Source: Telmatospirillum sp.
GTDB taxonomy: Bacteria; Pseudomonadota; Alphaproteobacteria; CACIAM-22H2
Assembly: GCA_020248985.1 (NCBI GenBank)
Contig: JADCGL010000002.1
Location: forward strand, 1-64,000
Length of the DNA: 64,000 nucleotides
Reading direction: 5' to 3'
Shown here: one piece after another, positions 51,415 to 59,887 of the stretch
Layout: every line of letters starts with the position of its first letter
Position numbering within the stretch: position 1 is the stretch's first letter
Notes under the pieces: model-generated
Databases searched by the model: none
Told to the model about the DNA's origin: nothing
Seen by the model: the letters and a program-made list of their open reading frames with translations, nothing else
Program-made: the position numbers and the translations under genes

Positions 51415-51966
51415 ATGGCCATTCTCAAGATCGCCCGCATGGGGCACCCCGTGCTTGCCCGCGTCGCCGACCCGGTCGAAGACCCGACCGACCCGGCGAT
51501 TCGCGACCTCGTGGCCGACATGATCGATACGATGATCGACGCGCCCGGCACGGGCCTCGCGGCCCCGCAAGTCTATGTGCCGCTGCGCGTCGTCGTGTTT
51601 TTCGTGCGGCCCGAACGCACGACCGGGATGGAGGGCGACACGCCGGTCGATCTGACCGTGCTGATCAACCCCGTGCTCGAGCCGCTGGGCCAAGCCGCCA
51701 ACGCCGCTTTCGAGGGCTGCTTGTCGGTGCCGGGCCTTACCGGCAAGGTCAACCGCTTCACGCATCTGCGCTACAGCGGCTTCGGCCTCGACGGGCAGCG
51801 CATCGAGCGCACGGTGGCCGGCTTCCATGCCCGCGTGGTGCAGCACGAATGCGACCATCTCGACGGCATCCTCTATCCCCAGCGCATGGACGATCTCGCC
51901 GAATTCGGCTTCGTCGAAGAAATGCGCCGCCGCGCGGCTGAACAAACCCAGGAGACGCAAAAATGA
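51415..51966 (+). CDS. def: Peptide deformylase
   Basis: Removes the formyl group from new proteins. The 183 residues show the three family motifs: GTGLAAPQV, EGCLSVPG (metal-binding Cys) and QHECDHLDG (HEXXH). The methionine at 51415 is preferred, with GAGG just upstream. It overlaps the COQ9 gene by ATGA, and the pair is likely one transcript. It differs from the usual def-fmt pairing, as fmt does not follow. Confidence 0.95.
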   Translation: MAILKIARMGHPVLARVADPVEDPTDPAIRDLVADMIDTMIDAPGTGLAAPQVYVPLRVVVFFVRPERTTGMEGDTPVDLTVLINPVLEPLGQAANAAFEGCLSVPGLTGKVNRFTHLRYSGFGLDGQRIERTVAGFHARVVQHECDHLDGILYPQRMDDLAEFGFVEEMRRRAAEQTQETQK

Positions 51967-52613
51967 GCTTCGACCGCGCCCTTGCCCGCGACCGCATCTG
52001 CGAAGCGGCCCTGCCGCACATCGCGTTCGACGGCTGGACGGCAAGCGTGCTGGCACGTGCGGCGGAAGATGCGGGCTACGACCCGCTCACGGCCTTGCGC
52101 GTGTTCCCGGGCGGCCCAGTCGAGGCGATCGCCCATTGGTGCGCCATGGCCGACCGCGCGATGGTCGAGGCCTGCACGAGCGACGAAAATTTCGCCACGC
52201 TCAAAGTGCGCGAGAAAATCGCCGCCGCCATCCGCGCGCGCCTGGCCCCGCTCGGCCCCCATCGCGAGGCGGTGCGCCGCGCCCTTGCCGTACTGGCGCT
52301 GCCCACCGGGGTCGCGGCCTCGCTGCAGACGCTGTGGCGCACGGTCGACGCGGTCTGGCATCTGGCGGGCGACCGCGCCACGGACTTCAACTATTATTCG
52401 AAGCGCGGCCTCGCCGCCGGCGTCTATTCGACGACGCTGCTCTTCTGGCTCGAAGACAAATCGGAAAACCAGGAAGACACGTGGCGCTTCCTCGACCGGC
52501 GCATCGCCAACGTGATGGCGATCCCCAAGGCAACGGCGGGCGTGAAGGCCATGTTCGGCAAGCTCCCGAACCCGCTCGCCCCTTTGCGCGCCCGTTTCAG
52601 CCGCGCGCGCTAG
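51963..52613 (+). CDS. COQ9 family protein for ubiquinone synthesis
   Basis: A 216-residue helical protein resembling the TetR fold, as in mitochondrial COQ9, which binds lipid and supports the COQ7 hydroxylase. Typical segments are [44 protein letters not shown]-like ([19 protein letters not shown]) and [10 protein letters not shown]. It overlaps def by four bases and the opposite purK by 17 bases at its 3' end. Confidence 0.93.
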   Translation: [216 protein letters not shown]

Positions 52614-53694
52614 ACCCTTTTTTCGCCAGCCACACGACGTGGCCCATCTTGCGGCCCGGACGCGGCTCGGCTTTGCCGTAGAGATGCACGATCGCGTGCG
52701 GGTCAGCGAGCAAGCCCGGCACCTTGCGCACCTCGTCGCCGATCAGATTCTTCATGCGCGCGTCGCTGTGGCGCTCGGGATCGCCGAGCGGCAGGCCTGC
52801 GACCGCGCGGATCTGCTGGTCGAACTGGCTTGCCGGGCACGCATCGATAGTCCAATGGCCGGAATTGTGCGGGCGCGGGGCAAGCTCGTTCACGAGCACG
52901 CGCCCCTTGCGCGTGACGAACATCTCGACCGCCAGCACGCCCACGAGAGCGAGCTTGGCCGCGACCAGATGGGCGATCGCCTCGGCCTGCTGCGCCACGG
53001 CGCGCGATACGGGGGCCGGTGCGAACGTCTCGTCGAGAATATGGTGCGCGTGGCGGTTCTCGACCGGCACGTAGCTTGCGATCTGGCCGCGGCCGCGCGC
53101 GATCACGACCGAGATTTCGCGTTCGAAATCGACGAAGCCTTCGAGAATGCCTTCTTGCCCTTTGAGAACGGCCATCGCGACATCGATCGGCGTCTTGGAT
53201 CCGATCTTGATCTGGCCCTTGCCGTCGTAGCCCATGCGCGTGGTCTTGAGCACGGCCGGCCGGCCGAGATGGGCAAGCGCCATCTCGAGATCGTGGCGGT
53301 TTCGCACGCGCGCGAACGGGGCCGTCGCAATGCCGATGCGGTTGAGGAACGTTTTTTCCGCAAGCCGGTCCTGGCAGATCGCCAGCACCTTGGCCGACGG
53401 ATAGAGCGGCGTGTTGCTGGCTTTCGCGACGCCGCCGAGCGCTTCGAGCGGGATGTTCTCGAACTCGTAGGTCACCACGTCGCAGGCGGCGAAGAAGGCA
53501 TTGAGGGCCGCTTTGTCGCGATAGTCGCCAACCGTGGCGACGCTCGAGACTTGGGCGGCCGGCGCATCCGCCTCGGGCCCGAAGGAATGCGTGCGGTAGC
53601 CGAGCCGGGCCGCAGCGAGTGCCGCCATGCGGCCGAGCTGGCCGTTGCCCAGGATCCCGATCGTGGCCCCGGGCGGCAGTCGTTTTACGCTCAT
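52597..53694 (-). CDS. purK: N5-carboxyaminoimidazole ribonucleotide synthase
   Basis: Carboxylates AIR with ATP and bicarbonate in purine synthesis. The 365-residue ATP-grasp protein starts [21 protein letters not shown] and contains [23 protein letters not shown], and the C-terminal [18 protein letters not shown]. It overlaps purE by ATGA (53691-53694), and its end overlaps COQ9. Together with PurE it carries out the two-step CAIR pathway. Confidence 0.96.
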
Positions 53695-54179
53695 TTTGCA
53701 GGCTTCTGCTTGATCTTGGCGGTCTGGGCCGCGCGGAAACGGTCGAGCGCGGCGGCGATTTTCGCGTCGCCAAGCGCGATCACGGCGGCGGCCAAGAGGC
53801 CTGCGTTCGTGGCCCCCGCTTTGCCGATGGCGAGTGTGCCGACCGGAATGCCGGCCGGCATCTGGGCGATCGACAGCAGCGAGTCGAGCCCCTTCAAAGT
53901 CCGCGATTCGACCGGCACGCCGAACACCGGCAGCCGCGTGAGGGCGGCCGCCATGCCCGGCAGATGGGCCGCCCCGCCCGCTCCCGCCACGATGCAGGCG
54001 AGCCCGCGCGCGGCCGCGGCACTTGCGTAGTCGTAGAGGCGCTTGGGCGTGCGATGGGCCGAGACGATGCGCGTTTCGTGCGGCACGCCCAGTTGGGTCA
54101 GGATTTCGGCGGTATGGCGCATGGTTTCCCAGTCCGACTGGCTGCCCATAATGATCCCGACCAGCGGCTTTTTGGCCAT
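53691..54179 (-). CDS. purE: N5-CAIR mutase
   Basis: Class I PurE that moves the carboxyl group of N5-CAIR to give CAIR. The 162-residue protein shows [28 protein letters not shown] and the GGAAHLPGM loop. The start at 54179 follows AAGGAAG and removes an unsupported arginine-rich extension. It is the first gene of purEK. Confidence 0.96.
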   Translation of the reverse strand: MAKKPLVGIIMGSQSDWETMRHTAEILTQLGVPHETRIVSAHRTPKRLYDYASAAAARGLACIVAGAGGAAHLPGMAAALTRLPVFGVPVESRTLKGLDSLLSIAQMPAGIPVGTLAIGKAGATNAGLLAAAVIALGDAKIAAALDRFRAAQTAKIKQKPAK

Positions 54180-54324
54180 GCGGTTCGTCTTCCTTCGCGT
54201 TGCGTTCGTCGCGGCGTCTGCTTCACTATAGGGAGCCAGGGTCCGCCAGGGGAAGAACGATGCGTTCTTTTTCCGGTACCTGTGGTATTTCAAGGACTCG
54301 GCAGCTTATTTCTGCGGCAAGCGG

Positions 54325-55074
54325 ATGAAAATCGGCGATCCCACCAAAATCCAGGGCCCCGGCCCGGCAATGCCGGTCAAACGCGCCGACCCGGCCGCCC
54401 GGCCTGCCGGCGCACCGGCGGGGGCCGCCGTGGGCCTGCGCACGCCGGTCGATATGGCGCTGGTGCTCGGCATCCCGGAGGCCGAATTCACGCCCAAGGT
54501 TCGCGACGCGATCATGCGGCTCATGGCCGAGGTCGACAAACTGCGCCGCGAGGCGGCCCAGGCAAATGCGCGCAGCGCCCATCTCGAGCGGCTCGCCGAC
54601 CAGGACAGCCTCATCCCGGTCTTCAACCGGCGCGCCTTCGTGCGCGAGTTGGGGCGCATGCAGTCTTTCGCCGAGCGCTACGACCAGCCTTCGAGCCTCG
54701 TCTATTTCGACGCCAACGGCCTCAAAAACATCAACGACACGCACGGCCATGCGGCGGGCGACGCATTGTTGGCGCACATCGCGCGCGTGCTCGTCGCCAA
54801 TGTGCGCGACACCGACGTGGTCGGCCGCCTCGGCGGCGACGAGTTCGGCGTGATCTTGACGTACATGGACAAGCCGCTCGCCGACGAGAAAGCCGCGTTC
54901 CTGGCCGGCCAAGTCGAGACCAGCGCCCTCGACTGGCGCGGCGTGTCGATCCGTCCGTCGGTCGCCTGGGGCGTGTACACGTTCCGCGGCGGCGACGACA
55001 TTTCGCGGCTGCTCGAAAGTGCCGACCGCGAAATGTACGAGCGCAAACGCGACGCCAAACGCGGACCCGCCTAA
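54325..55074 (+). CDS. Diguanylate cyclase with GGDEF domain
   Basis: Makes c-di-GMP from two GTP. A 249-residue soluble protein with an Ala/Pro-rich N-terminus, a coiled coil (residues about 60-90) and a GGDEF domain (about 90-240). The active site is intact (RLGGDEFGV). The inhibitory I-site RDTD lies five residues before GGDEF, so feedback control by c-di-GMP is expected. No membrane or sensor domain is present, so activation probably comes from dimerisation through the coiled coil. A small hairpin (54253-54269) with TTT lies in the leader. Confidence 0.92.
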   Translation: MKIGDPTKIQGPGPAMPVKRADPAARPAGAPAGAAVGLRTPVDMALVLGIPEAEFTPKVRDAIMRLMAEVDKLRREAAQANARSAHLERLADQDSLIPVFNRRAFVRELGRMQSFAERYDQPSSLVYFDANGLKNINDTHGHAAGDALLAHIARVLVANVRDTDVVGRLGGDEFGVILTYMDKPLADEKAAFLAGQVETSALDWRGVSIRPSVAWGVYTFRGGDDISRLLESADREMYERKRDAKRGPA

Positions 55075-55078
55075 AACG

Positions 55079-55285
55079 CTACGCGATGATGTCGGGCAGT
55101 AATTGGCTTTCCAGGCGCGCCAACTGGTCTTTCAGCGCCAATTTGCGCTTTTTGAGCCGCTGGACTTGCAGCATGTCGATGGGCCTGTGCTCGAGCAGGC
55201 GCGCAATGACGTCGTCCAGATCGCGATGCGCGCTTTGCAACTCGGCGATCTGGCGGCGGATTTCTTCGAAAAGCGGATCGTCCAT
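55079..55285 (-). CDS. DUF465 (YdcH-like) protein
   Basis: A 68-residue helical protein with two antiparallel helices (residues about 5-30 and 38-64), a pattern of the YdcH family. Charged helix surfaces suggest a protein adaptor, but the function is unknown. It is divergent from the TIGR02444 gene, with only 24 bases between the start codons, and tail to tail with the diguanylate cyclase gene. Confidence 0.85.
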   Translation of the reverse strand: MDDPLFEEIRRQIAELQSAHRDLDDVIARLLEHRPIDMLQVQRLKKRKLALKDQLARLESQLLPDIIA

Positions 55286-55309
55286 CGACGGCGGGGCCGG
55301 AGAAACTTG

Positions 55310-55816
55310 ATGCCAAGAACGAAACGCACTCTAGCAGCAAAATCGCCGCCGCGAAACGACGGTCTGTGGCGCTTCGCCTGCGCGCTCTACGCCAAACCGG
55401 GTGTGGCGAACGCGTGCCTTGCCTTGCAGGACGAACAGGGCGCCGACGTGCCGCTGCTGCTGGCGGCGCTCTGGCACGGGGCGGCCGGGTACGGTCCCCT
55501 TTCGGCCGCGCGCGCAAAACGCTGGAAGGCGGCCGCACGCACTTGGCGCACGCAGATCGTGGCTCCGCTGCGCCAAGCGCGCCGGGCGCTCAAGGCGCAC
55601 GAAGCAGCCGACCTCTACACGGCCGTCAAACGCGCGGAACTTGCCGCCGAAAAACTGCAGCTCGAAGCCCTCGAACGCGACGCGGCCCCGCATGCAATGC
55701 GCAGCCCGCAAGCGCTTCGTGCGGACGCGCGCGCCAATGCCCGCCTTGTGCTGCAACGCGGCAAAGACTCGGCTCCCTTGCGGAAAATTTTTTCTGCCCT
55801 GCGCGAGGTGCCTTGA
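55310..55816 (+). CDS. TIGR02444 family protein (DUF2390)
   Basis: A 168-residue protein. FACALYAKPGVANACLALQD followed by GADVPLLLAALW matches the TIGR02444 family, which is common in proteobacteria and has no known role. GGAG precedes the chosen ATG at 55310. The C-terminal half is arginine- and alanine-rich and helical. It lies between two DUF465 genes. Confidence 0.85.
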   Translation: MPRTKRTLAAKSPPRNDGLWRFACALYAKPGVANACLALQDEQGADVPLLLAALWHGAAGYGPLSAARAKRWKAAARTWRTQIVAPLRQARRALKAHEAADLYTAVKRAELAAEKLQLEALERDAAPHAMRSPQALRADARANARLVLQRGKDSAPLRKIFSALREVP

Positions 55817-55884
55817 AATCAAGGGCATGAAGCGGAACTTTGAGAGCGAATGCAACTTCCGGAAACAACCGCATAACCCCGTAC

Positions 55885-55955
55885 TCTTGCGCGAGCTGCG
55901 AACGAAGCATAGGCTTCGTGACGGTCCCGTGACGAAGCGGGACGCTCGCGCAAGA
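55885..55955 (+). promoter_or_regulatory. Three-way-junction leader RNA before the second DUF465 gene
   Basis: P1 is a perfect 12-bp stem (55885-55896 with 55944-55955, TCTTGCGCGAGC/GCTCGCGCAAGA). Inside it are P2, ACGAAGC-ATAG-GCTTCGT (55902-55919, seven perfect pairs), and P3, GTCCCG/CGGGAC (55924-55929 with 55938-55943), whose 3' end abuts P1. The ribosome site GAAGGAGG starts two bases after P1. ACGAAG appears in P2, in the P3 loop and at the start of the ribosome site, and only P2's CTTCGT can pair with one of them at a time. Confidence 0.6.
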
Positions 55956-55972
55956 CGAAGGAGGTTGGGAAC

Positions 55973-56137
55973 ATGCCAAAATCCGATCGCATCCGCTCGC
56001 TGCAAGCCAAGCACGCCAAAATCGACACCGAGCTCAGCCACGAAGAAGCGCGGCCGATGCCCAACGACGGTGTCGTTGCGACCCTCAAGCGTGAAAAACT
56101 CCGAATCAAAGACGAAATGGCGCGCATGTCCGGCTAG
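55973..56137 (+). CDS. Second DUF465 (YdcH-like) protein, 54 residues
   Basis: A short ORF with an excellent ribosome site (GAAGGAGG, spacing 8). The protein MPKSDRIRSLQAKHAKIDTE and TLKREKLRIKDEMARM consists of two helices linked by a loop, the DUF465 pattern, and is smaller than its paralogue at 55079. It is the only gene downstream of the three-way-junction RNA. Function unknown. Confidence 0.82.
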   Translation: MPKSDRIRSLQAKHAKIDTELSHEEARPMPNDGVVATLKREKLRIKDEMARMSG

Positions 56138-56177
56138 CAGCCGGACGCACCAGCCCCCGTCGCATCAGCCAGGCCCG

Positions 56178-56696
56178 TCAACCGGGCGCCGGCAGACGCC
56201 TTTTGGCGTAGTGGACCAGCATTTTCACCATTACGTCGATGAAGGCGTCGCCGGTCTTCATGCGGTCCGAATTTTCGATCGCCGGAATGAGCGTGGCGAT
56301 GCGCTTGGCGCGCGCGTCCAGTTCCGGCAGCGTTTGCCCGAAGGGCGGTTTGGTCCAGATCGGCGTTTCGCGGATATAGCCCGCAAAGAACTCGAACAGT
56401 TCGCGATGCGTGGGCGTGAGATTCTTGAGCTTGGTCAAAAAGCGCGCGCGATCGACGATGACGATCTCGGTTTCCGCGGCGCCCGCGCGCGCCGTCGCCA
56501 TGCGCGGGCTGCCGTCGAGCAACGCAAGCTCGCCGAACATGTGGCCCGGCGGCAAAGTCGCAAAGGGCGGCACTTCGGGCGTGGCGAGCTTCAGCAGTTC
56601 GATCTGGCCCGTCTTGACGAGGCACGCATAGTCGCCGGACTCGCCCTCGCGGAACACGATCGTGCCGGGGCGGTATTTTCGGACCTGATCGTTCAC
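56178..56696 (-). CDS. Cyclic-nucleotide-binding-like protein without DNA-binding domain
   Basis: A 172-residue protein with a CRP-type beta-roll (residues about 5-115, YRPGTIVFREGESGDYACLVKTGQIEL and GHMFGELALLDGSPRMATA) and a short helical tail. There is no helix-turn-helix. In the phosphate-binding cassette GELALLDGSPRMA the Arg and Glu are present, so cyclic nucleotide binding is possible. The start is GTG at 56696 with GAGGTG before it. It follows the acyl-CoA synthetase gene by 17 bases, suggesting cotranscription. Confidence 0.82.
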   Translation of the reverse strand: MNDQVRKYRPGTIVFREGESGDYACLVKTGQIELLKLATPEVPPFATLPPGHMFGELALLDGSPRMATARAGAAETEIVIVDRARFLTKLKNLTPTHRELFEFFAGYIRETPIWTKPPFGQTLPELDARAKRIATLIPAIENSDRMKTGDAFIDVMVKMLVHYAKRRLPAPG

Positions 56697-56713
56697 GGCG
56701 ACACCTCGATCGG

Positions 56714-58402
56714 CTAGATTTCTATCTTCGCCCGTTCGCGCAGCAGAAACTTCTGGATCTTGCCCGTCGAAGTTTTGGGCAGCGGCCCGAACACGATTTT
56801 GCGTGGCACTTTGTAGCCTGCCAGATGTTGGCGTGTGAAGGCAATGATGTCGGCTTCGCTGGCCGACGCTCCCTCTTTGAGGGCGACGAACGCGCACGGT
56901 GTTTCGCCCCATTTTTCATCAGGCCGCGCCACGACGGCGGCTTCGAGAATGTCGGGATGGCGGTAGAGCGCGCTTTCGACCTCGATCGTCGAGATGTTCT
57001 CGCCGCCCGAGATGATGATGTCCTTCGAACGGTCCTTGAGCTCGATATAGCCGTCTTCGTGCATCACGCCGAGGTCGCCTGTGTGGAACCAGCCGCCTTT
57101 GAAGGCTTTGTTCGTCGCGTCCGGATTCTTGAAATAGCCCTTCATCACGATGTTGCCGCGCATGAAGACCTCGCCCATCGTCTGCCCGTCGGACGGCACC
57201 GGCTGCAGCGTCTTCGCGTCGGCCACCATCAGGCCTTCGAGCACGGGATAGCGCACGCCTTGGCGCGCCTTGCGCACGGCCGCTTCGGCCGGCGGCAGCG
57301 CGTTCCATTCGTCGTGCCATTCGCAAACCACGGCCGGGCCGTAGACTTCCGTGAGCCCGTAGACATGCGTGATGCGGAAGCCCATGCGCTCCATTTTTTC
57401 GATGACGGAGGCGGGCGGCGGGGCCGCCGCGGTCATGATGCGCACGGGCTGGTGCCGATCTTCGCGCATTTCTTCGGGCGCGTTGATCAGCATGTTCATG
57501 ACGATGGGGGCCCCGCACATATGCGTGACGCCGCGCTCTTTGATGGCCGCGAAGATCGCGGGCGCTTCGACGCGCCGCAGGCACACATTGGTGCCGGCCA
57601 TCGCCGCGATCGTCCAGGGGAAGCACCAGCCGTTGCAGTGGAACATCGGCAAGGTCCACAGATAGACCGGATAATGGCCGAGGTCCCAGACCATGACGTT
57701 GCCGACCGCGTTCAGATAGGCGCCGCGGTGGTGGTAAACCACACCTTTGGGATTGCCGGTGGTGCCCGAGGTGTAGTTGAGGGCCAGCGGATCCCACTCG
57801 TCGCGGATTTTGACGGGCGAAAAGTCAGGATCGCCGCCGGCCAGGAAATCTTCGTACTCCGCAGCGCCGAGCCGCTTGCCGCCGGGGCCTTCGGGATCGT
57901 CGATATCGATCACCAGCGGTTTGCGCTTGGCTTTGGCGAGCGCCTTGGCGATGACGGGCGCGAACTCGGTGTCGGCGAGCAGCACTTTGGTTTCACCGTG
58001 GTCGAGCTGGAAGGCGAGCGTGTCGGCGTCGAGCCGCACATTCATGGCATTGAGGACAGCCCCCGCCATCGGCACGCCGAACGCGCATTCGTAGGCGGCC
58101 GGAATGTTCGGCGCCATCAGCGCCACCGTGTCGCCGCGCCGCACGCCAGCTTTTGCAAGCGCGCTTGCCAGACGCTTGCAGCGCAGATGCGTCTGCGCCC
58201 AGTTGCGCGAGATGCGCCCGTGCAAGATCGCCGTGCGCTTGGGCCACACGGACGCCGCACGTGCCAGAAACCCGATCGGCGACAACGGCTCGTAGTTGGC
58301 CGCGTTGCGCCCGAGATCGCGCTCCCATTTGCCGGGCTGTGCGGCCTTGGTGCCGGCCTTCTTCGCGGGCGTCTTCTTCGCCGTTTTCTTTTTGGCGGCC
58401 AT
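56714..58402 (-). CDS. Acyl-CoA synthetase, AMP-forming, with Lys/Ala-rich N-terminus
   Basis: A 562-residue enzyme that activates carboxylic acids with ATP and CoA. The P-loop is YTSGTTGNPKGVV, the A5 motif is THVYGLTEVYGP, and the hinge is GYIELKDRSKDII, with the catalytic lysine in TSTGKIQK. It is closest to the fatty-acid or AMP-dependent FadD/dicarboxylate branch. The first 25 residues are Lys, Ala and Thr only, like a histone-H1 tail, and are unusual for the family. It begins one base after DUF3422 stop, in one transcript. Confidence 0.93.
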   Translation of the reverse strand: MAAKKKTAKKTPAKKAGTKAAQPGKWERDLGRNAANYEPLSPIGFLARAASVWPKRTAILHGRISRNWAQTHLRCKRLASALAKAGVRRGDTVALMAPNIPAAYECAFGVPMAGAVLNAMNVRLDADTLAFQLDHGETKVLLADTEFAPVIAKALAKAKRKPLVIDIDDPEGPGGKRLGAAEYEDFLAGGDPDFSPVKIRDEWDPLALNYTSGTTGNPKGVVYHHRGAYLNAVGNVMVWDLGHYPVYLWTLPMFHCNGWCFPWTIAAMAGTNVCLRRVEAPAIFAAIKERGVTHMCGAPIVMNMLINAPEEMREDRHQPVRIMTAAAPPPASVIEKMERMGFRITHVYGLTEVYGPAVVCEWHDEWNALPPAEAAVRKARQGVRYPVLEGLMVADAKTLQPVPSDGQTMGEVFMRGNIVMKGYFKNPDATNKAFKGGWFHTGDLGVMHEDGYIELKDRSKDIIISGGENISTIEVESALYRHPDILEAAVVARPDEKWGETPCAFVALKEGASASEADIIAFTRQHLAGYKVPRKIVFGPLPKTSTGKIQKFLLRERAKIEI

Positions 58403-59725
58403 TTATTTGCGCTCGTCTTTTTCGAGGGATTTGCGGAAGCGGCGCAAGCCCAGCCACACTGCAATAGCAACGAGCGGGATCGCGACGCCGGTCGCGACGT
58501 CCTTGTCGATATGCATGCCCGCCGCTTCGAGTGCCCGCGCACCGTAGGCGGCGAGTGCGACCGTGTAGTAGGTGATGGCCGCCACCGACAGGCCTTCGAC
58601 CGTCTGCTGCAGGCGCAATTGCAGGCGCGCGCGCCGATCCATCGAGCCCAGCAGCGCCTGGTTCTGCGCTTCGACCGCGATGTCGACGCGCGTGCGCAAC
58701 AAGGCGACCGCGCGCGTCAGGCGCTGCGACAATTGCGTGAGGCGCTCGGCCGTCGACTGGCAGGTGCGCATGGCGGGCGCGAAACGCCGCTCGAGGAATT
58801 CGCGGTAGGTCTGCAGACCCTCGATGCGCTCCTCGCGCAACTCCTGCGTGCGGTGGCCGACGAGATCGGCGTACGCGTTGGCAGCGCCGAAGCGGAAGGC
58901 CGAGGCCGCGGTCGCCTGTTCGATGCGGCCGGCAAGCGCACTCAAGCGGTCGAGCAGAGCGCGCTGCTCGGGCAAAGCCTGGGCGTTCGGCATCGCGTCC
59001 ATGATCGCCAGCAGATCGCTGTCCACCGTGCTGATTTTGGGTGCGATCTCGCGCGCCATCGGCAACGCCAACATCGCCATCGTGCGGTAGGTTTCGATCT
59101 CGAGCAGGCGCTGCACCAAGCGCCCGCTTTGGCGCGTGCCGAGCCCGTGATCCTGCACGACGATGCGCGCGAAGCCGTCGGGATGCAGGCGGAAATCGGT
59201 CCAGGCCGTCGCCGCACGCCCGGCGACGACGCTGCCGACGAGGTAGTCGGCATGCAGCCATTCGCCGAGATCTTCGGGCGACGGGTTGTCGTCGGCGCGC
59301 GCCAGCACCGCCACATGCACGGCAACGAGCCGCGCACCCGGGATAGCCGCAACCCAATCGGGCGGCGCGAAATCGATCGCGTTCTGCGCGAACGGGGTGG
59401 CGAACGGGCCCGCCTTCAGGAAGGTCCAGGTGCAGAACTCGGTGTGCCGCTCCCATTTGAGGCGGTAGCCGTCGAGCTCGGCCACAAAATGATTGGCGCC
59501 CGGCGGCGGGAACGCGACCCCGTAGCGCTGGCACAGGGCCGTCAGATGCGCATGGTCGCCGGCCGCCCCCTGCTCGCCCGACGTCATGGCAAGGTGCGTG
59601 GCGCGTTCGGGCGCTGCCAGCGACAGGAACGGGCGCGCATGCACCTCGTTGGCAAGTGCGAGGCGCAGCGGATGGTCGTTGCCTTGGGCCAAGGCTTGTG
59701 AGGGGGCTTTGGGCGGCGTTTCCAT
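58403..59725 (-). CDS. DUF3422 membrane protein
   Basis: A 440-residue protein. The N-terminal 370 residues are soluble and include LRLALANEVHARPF, the start of DUF3422, and KWERHTEFCTWTFLK. Two hydrophobic helices at the C-terminus (about residues 385-405 and 412-430) anchor it to the membrane. Function is unknown. It precedes the acyl-CoA synthetase gene with no gap, which may mean a joint role in lipid or acid uptake. Confidence 0.87.
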   Translation of the reverse strand: METPPKAPSQALAQGNDHPLRLALANEVHARPFLSLAAPERATHLAMTSGEQGAAGDHAHLTALCQRYGVAFPPPGANHFVAELDGYRLKWERHTEFCTWTFLKAGPFATPFAQNAIDFAPPDWVAAIPGARLVAVHVAVLARADDNPSPEDLGEWLHADYLVGSVVAGRAATAWTDFRLHPDGFARIVVQDHGLGTRQSGRLVQRLLEIETYRTMAMLALPMAREIAPKISTVDSDLLAIMDAMPNAQALPEQRALLDRLSALAGRIEQATAASAFRFGAANAYADLVGHRTQELREERIEGLQTYREFLERRFAPAMRTCQSTAERLTQLSQRLTRAVALLRTRVDIAVEAQNQALLGSMDRRARLQLRLQQTVEGLSVAAITYYTVALAAYGARALEAAGMHIDKDVATGVAIPLVAIAVWLGLRRFRKSLEKDERK

Positions 59726-59820
59726 GGACTCTCGGGCGTTCGGGGTCGACCTCTAGAGTTATGCAATATCGCGGCTAGCGAGGCCAGCCTTGCCCCCGAA
59801 CCTGTGGAAAACCGCGCAAT

Positions 59821-59849
59821 TTGGAAATCGGCGCCAATCCGCCTACATT
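59821..59849 (+). promoter_or_regulatory. Sigma-70-type promoter of tldD
   Basis: TTGGAA (59821-59826) and TACATT (59844-59849) are 17 bases apart. Transcription would start near 59856, leaving a leader of about 30 bases. Confidence 0.6.
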
Positions 59850-59887
59850 CTTTCCCGTATCCTCGATTTCCGGAGTTTGCCCCGCCC

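Noticed and set aside
54253-54272. AAGAAC-GATGC-GTTCTT hairpin with T-run as terminator before the diguanylate cyclase
   Set aside because: The stem is only six pairs and AT-rich, and no upstream plus-strand gene needs it. It is mentioned in the gene entry but not called.
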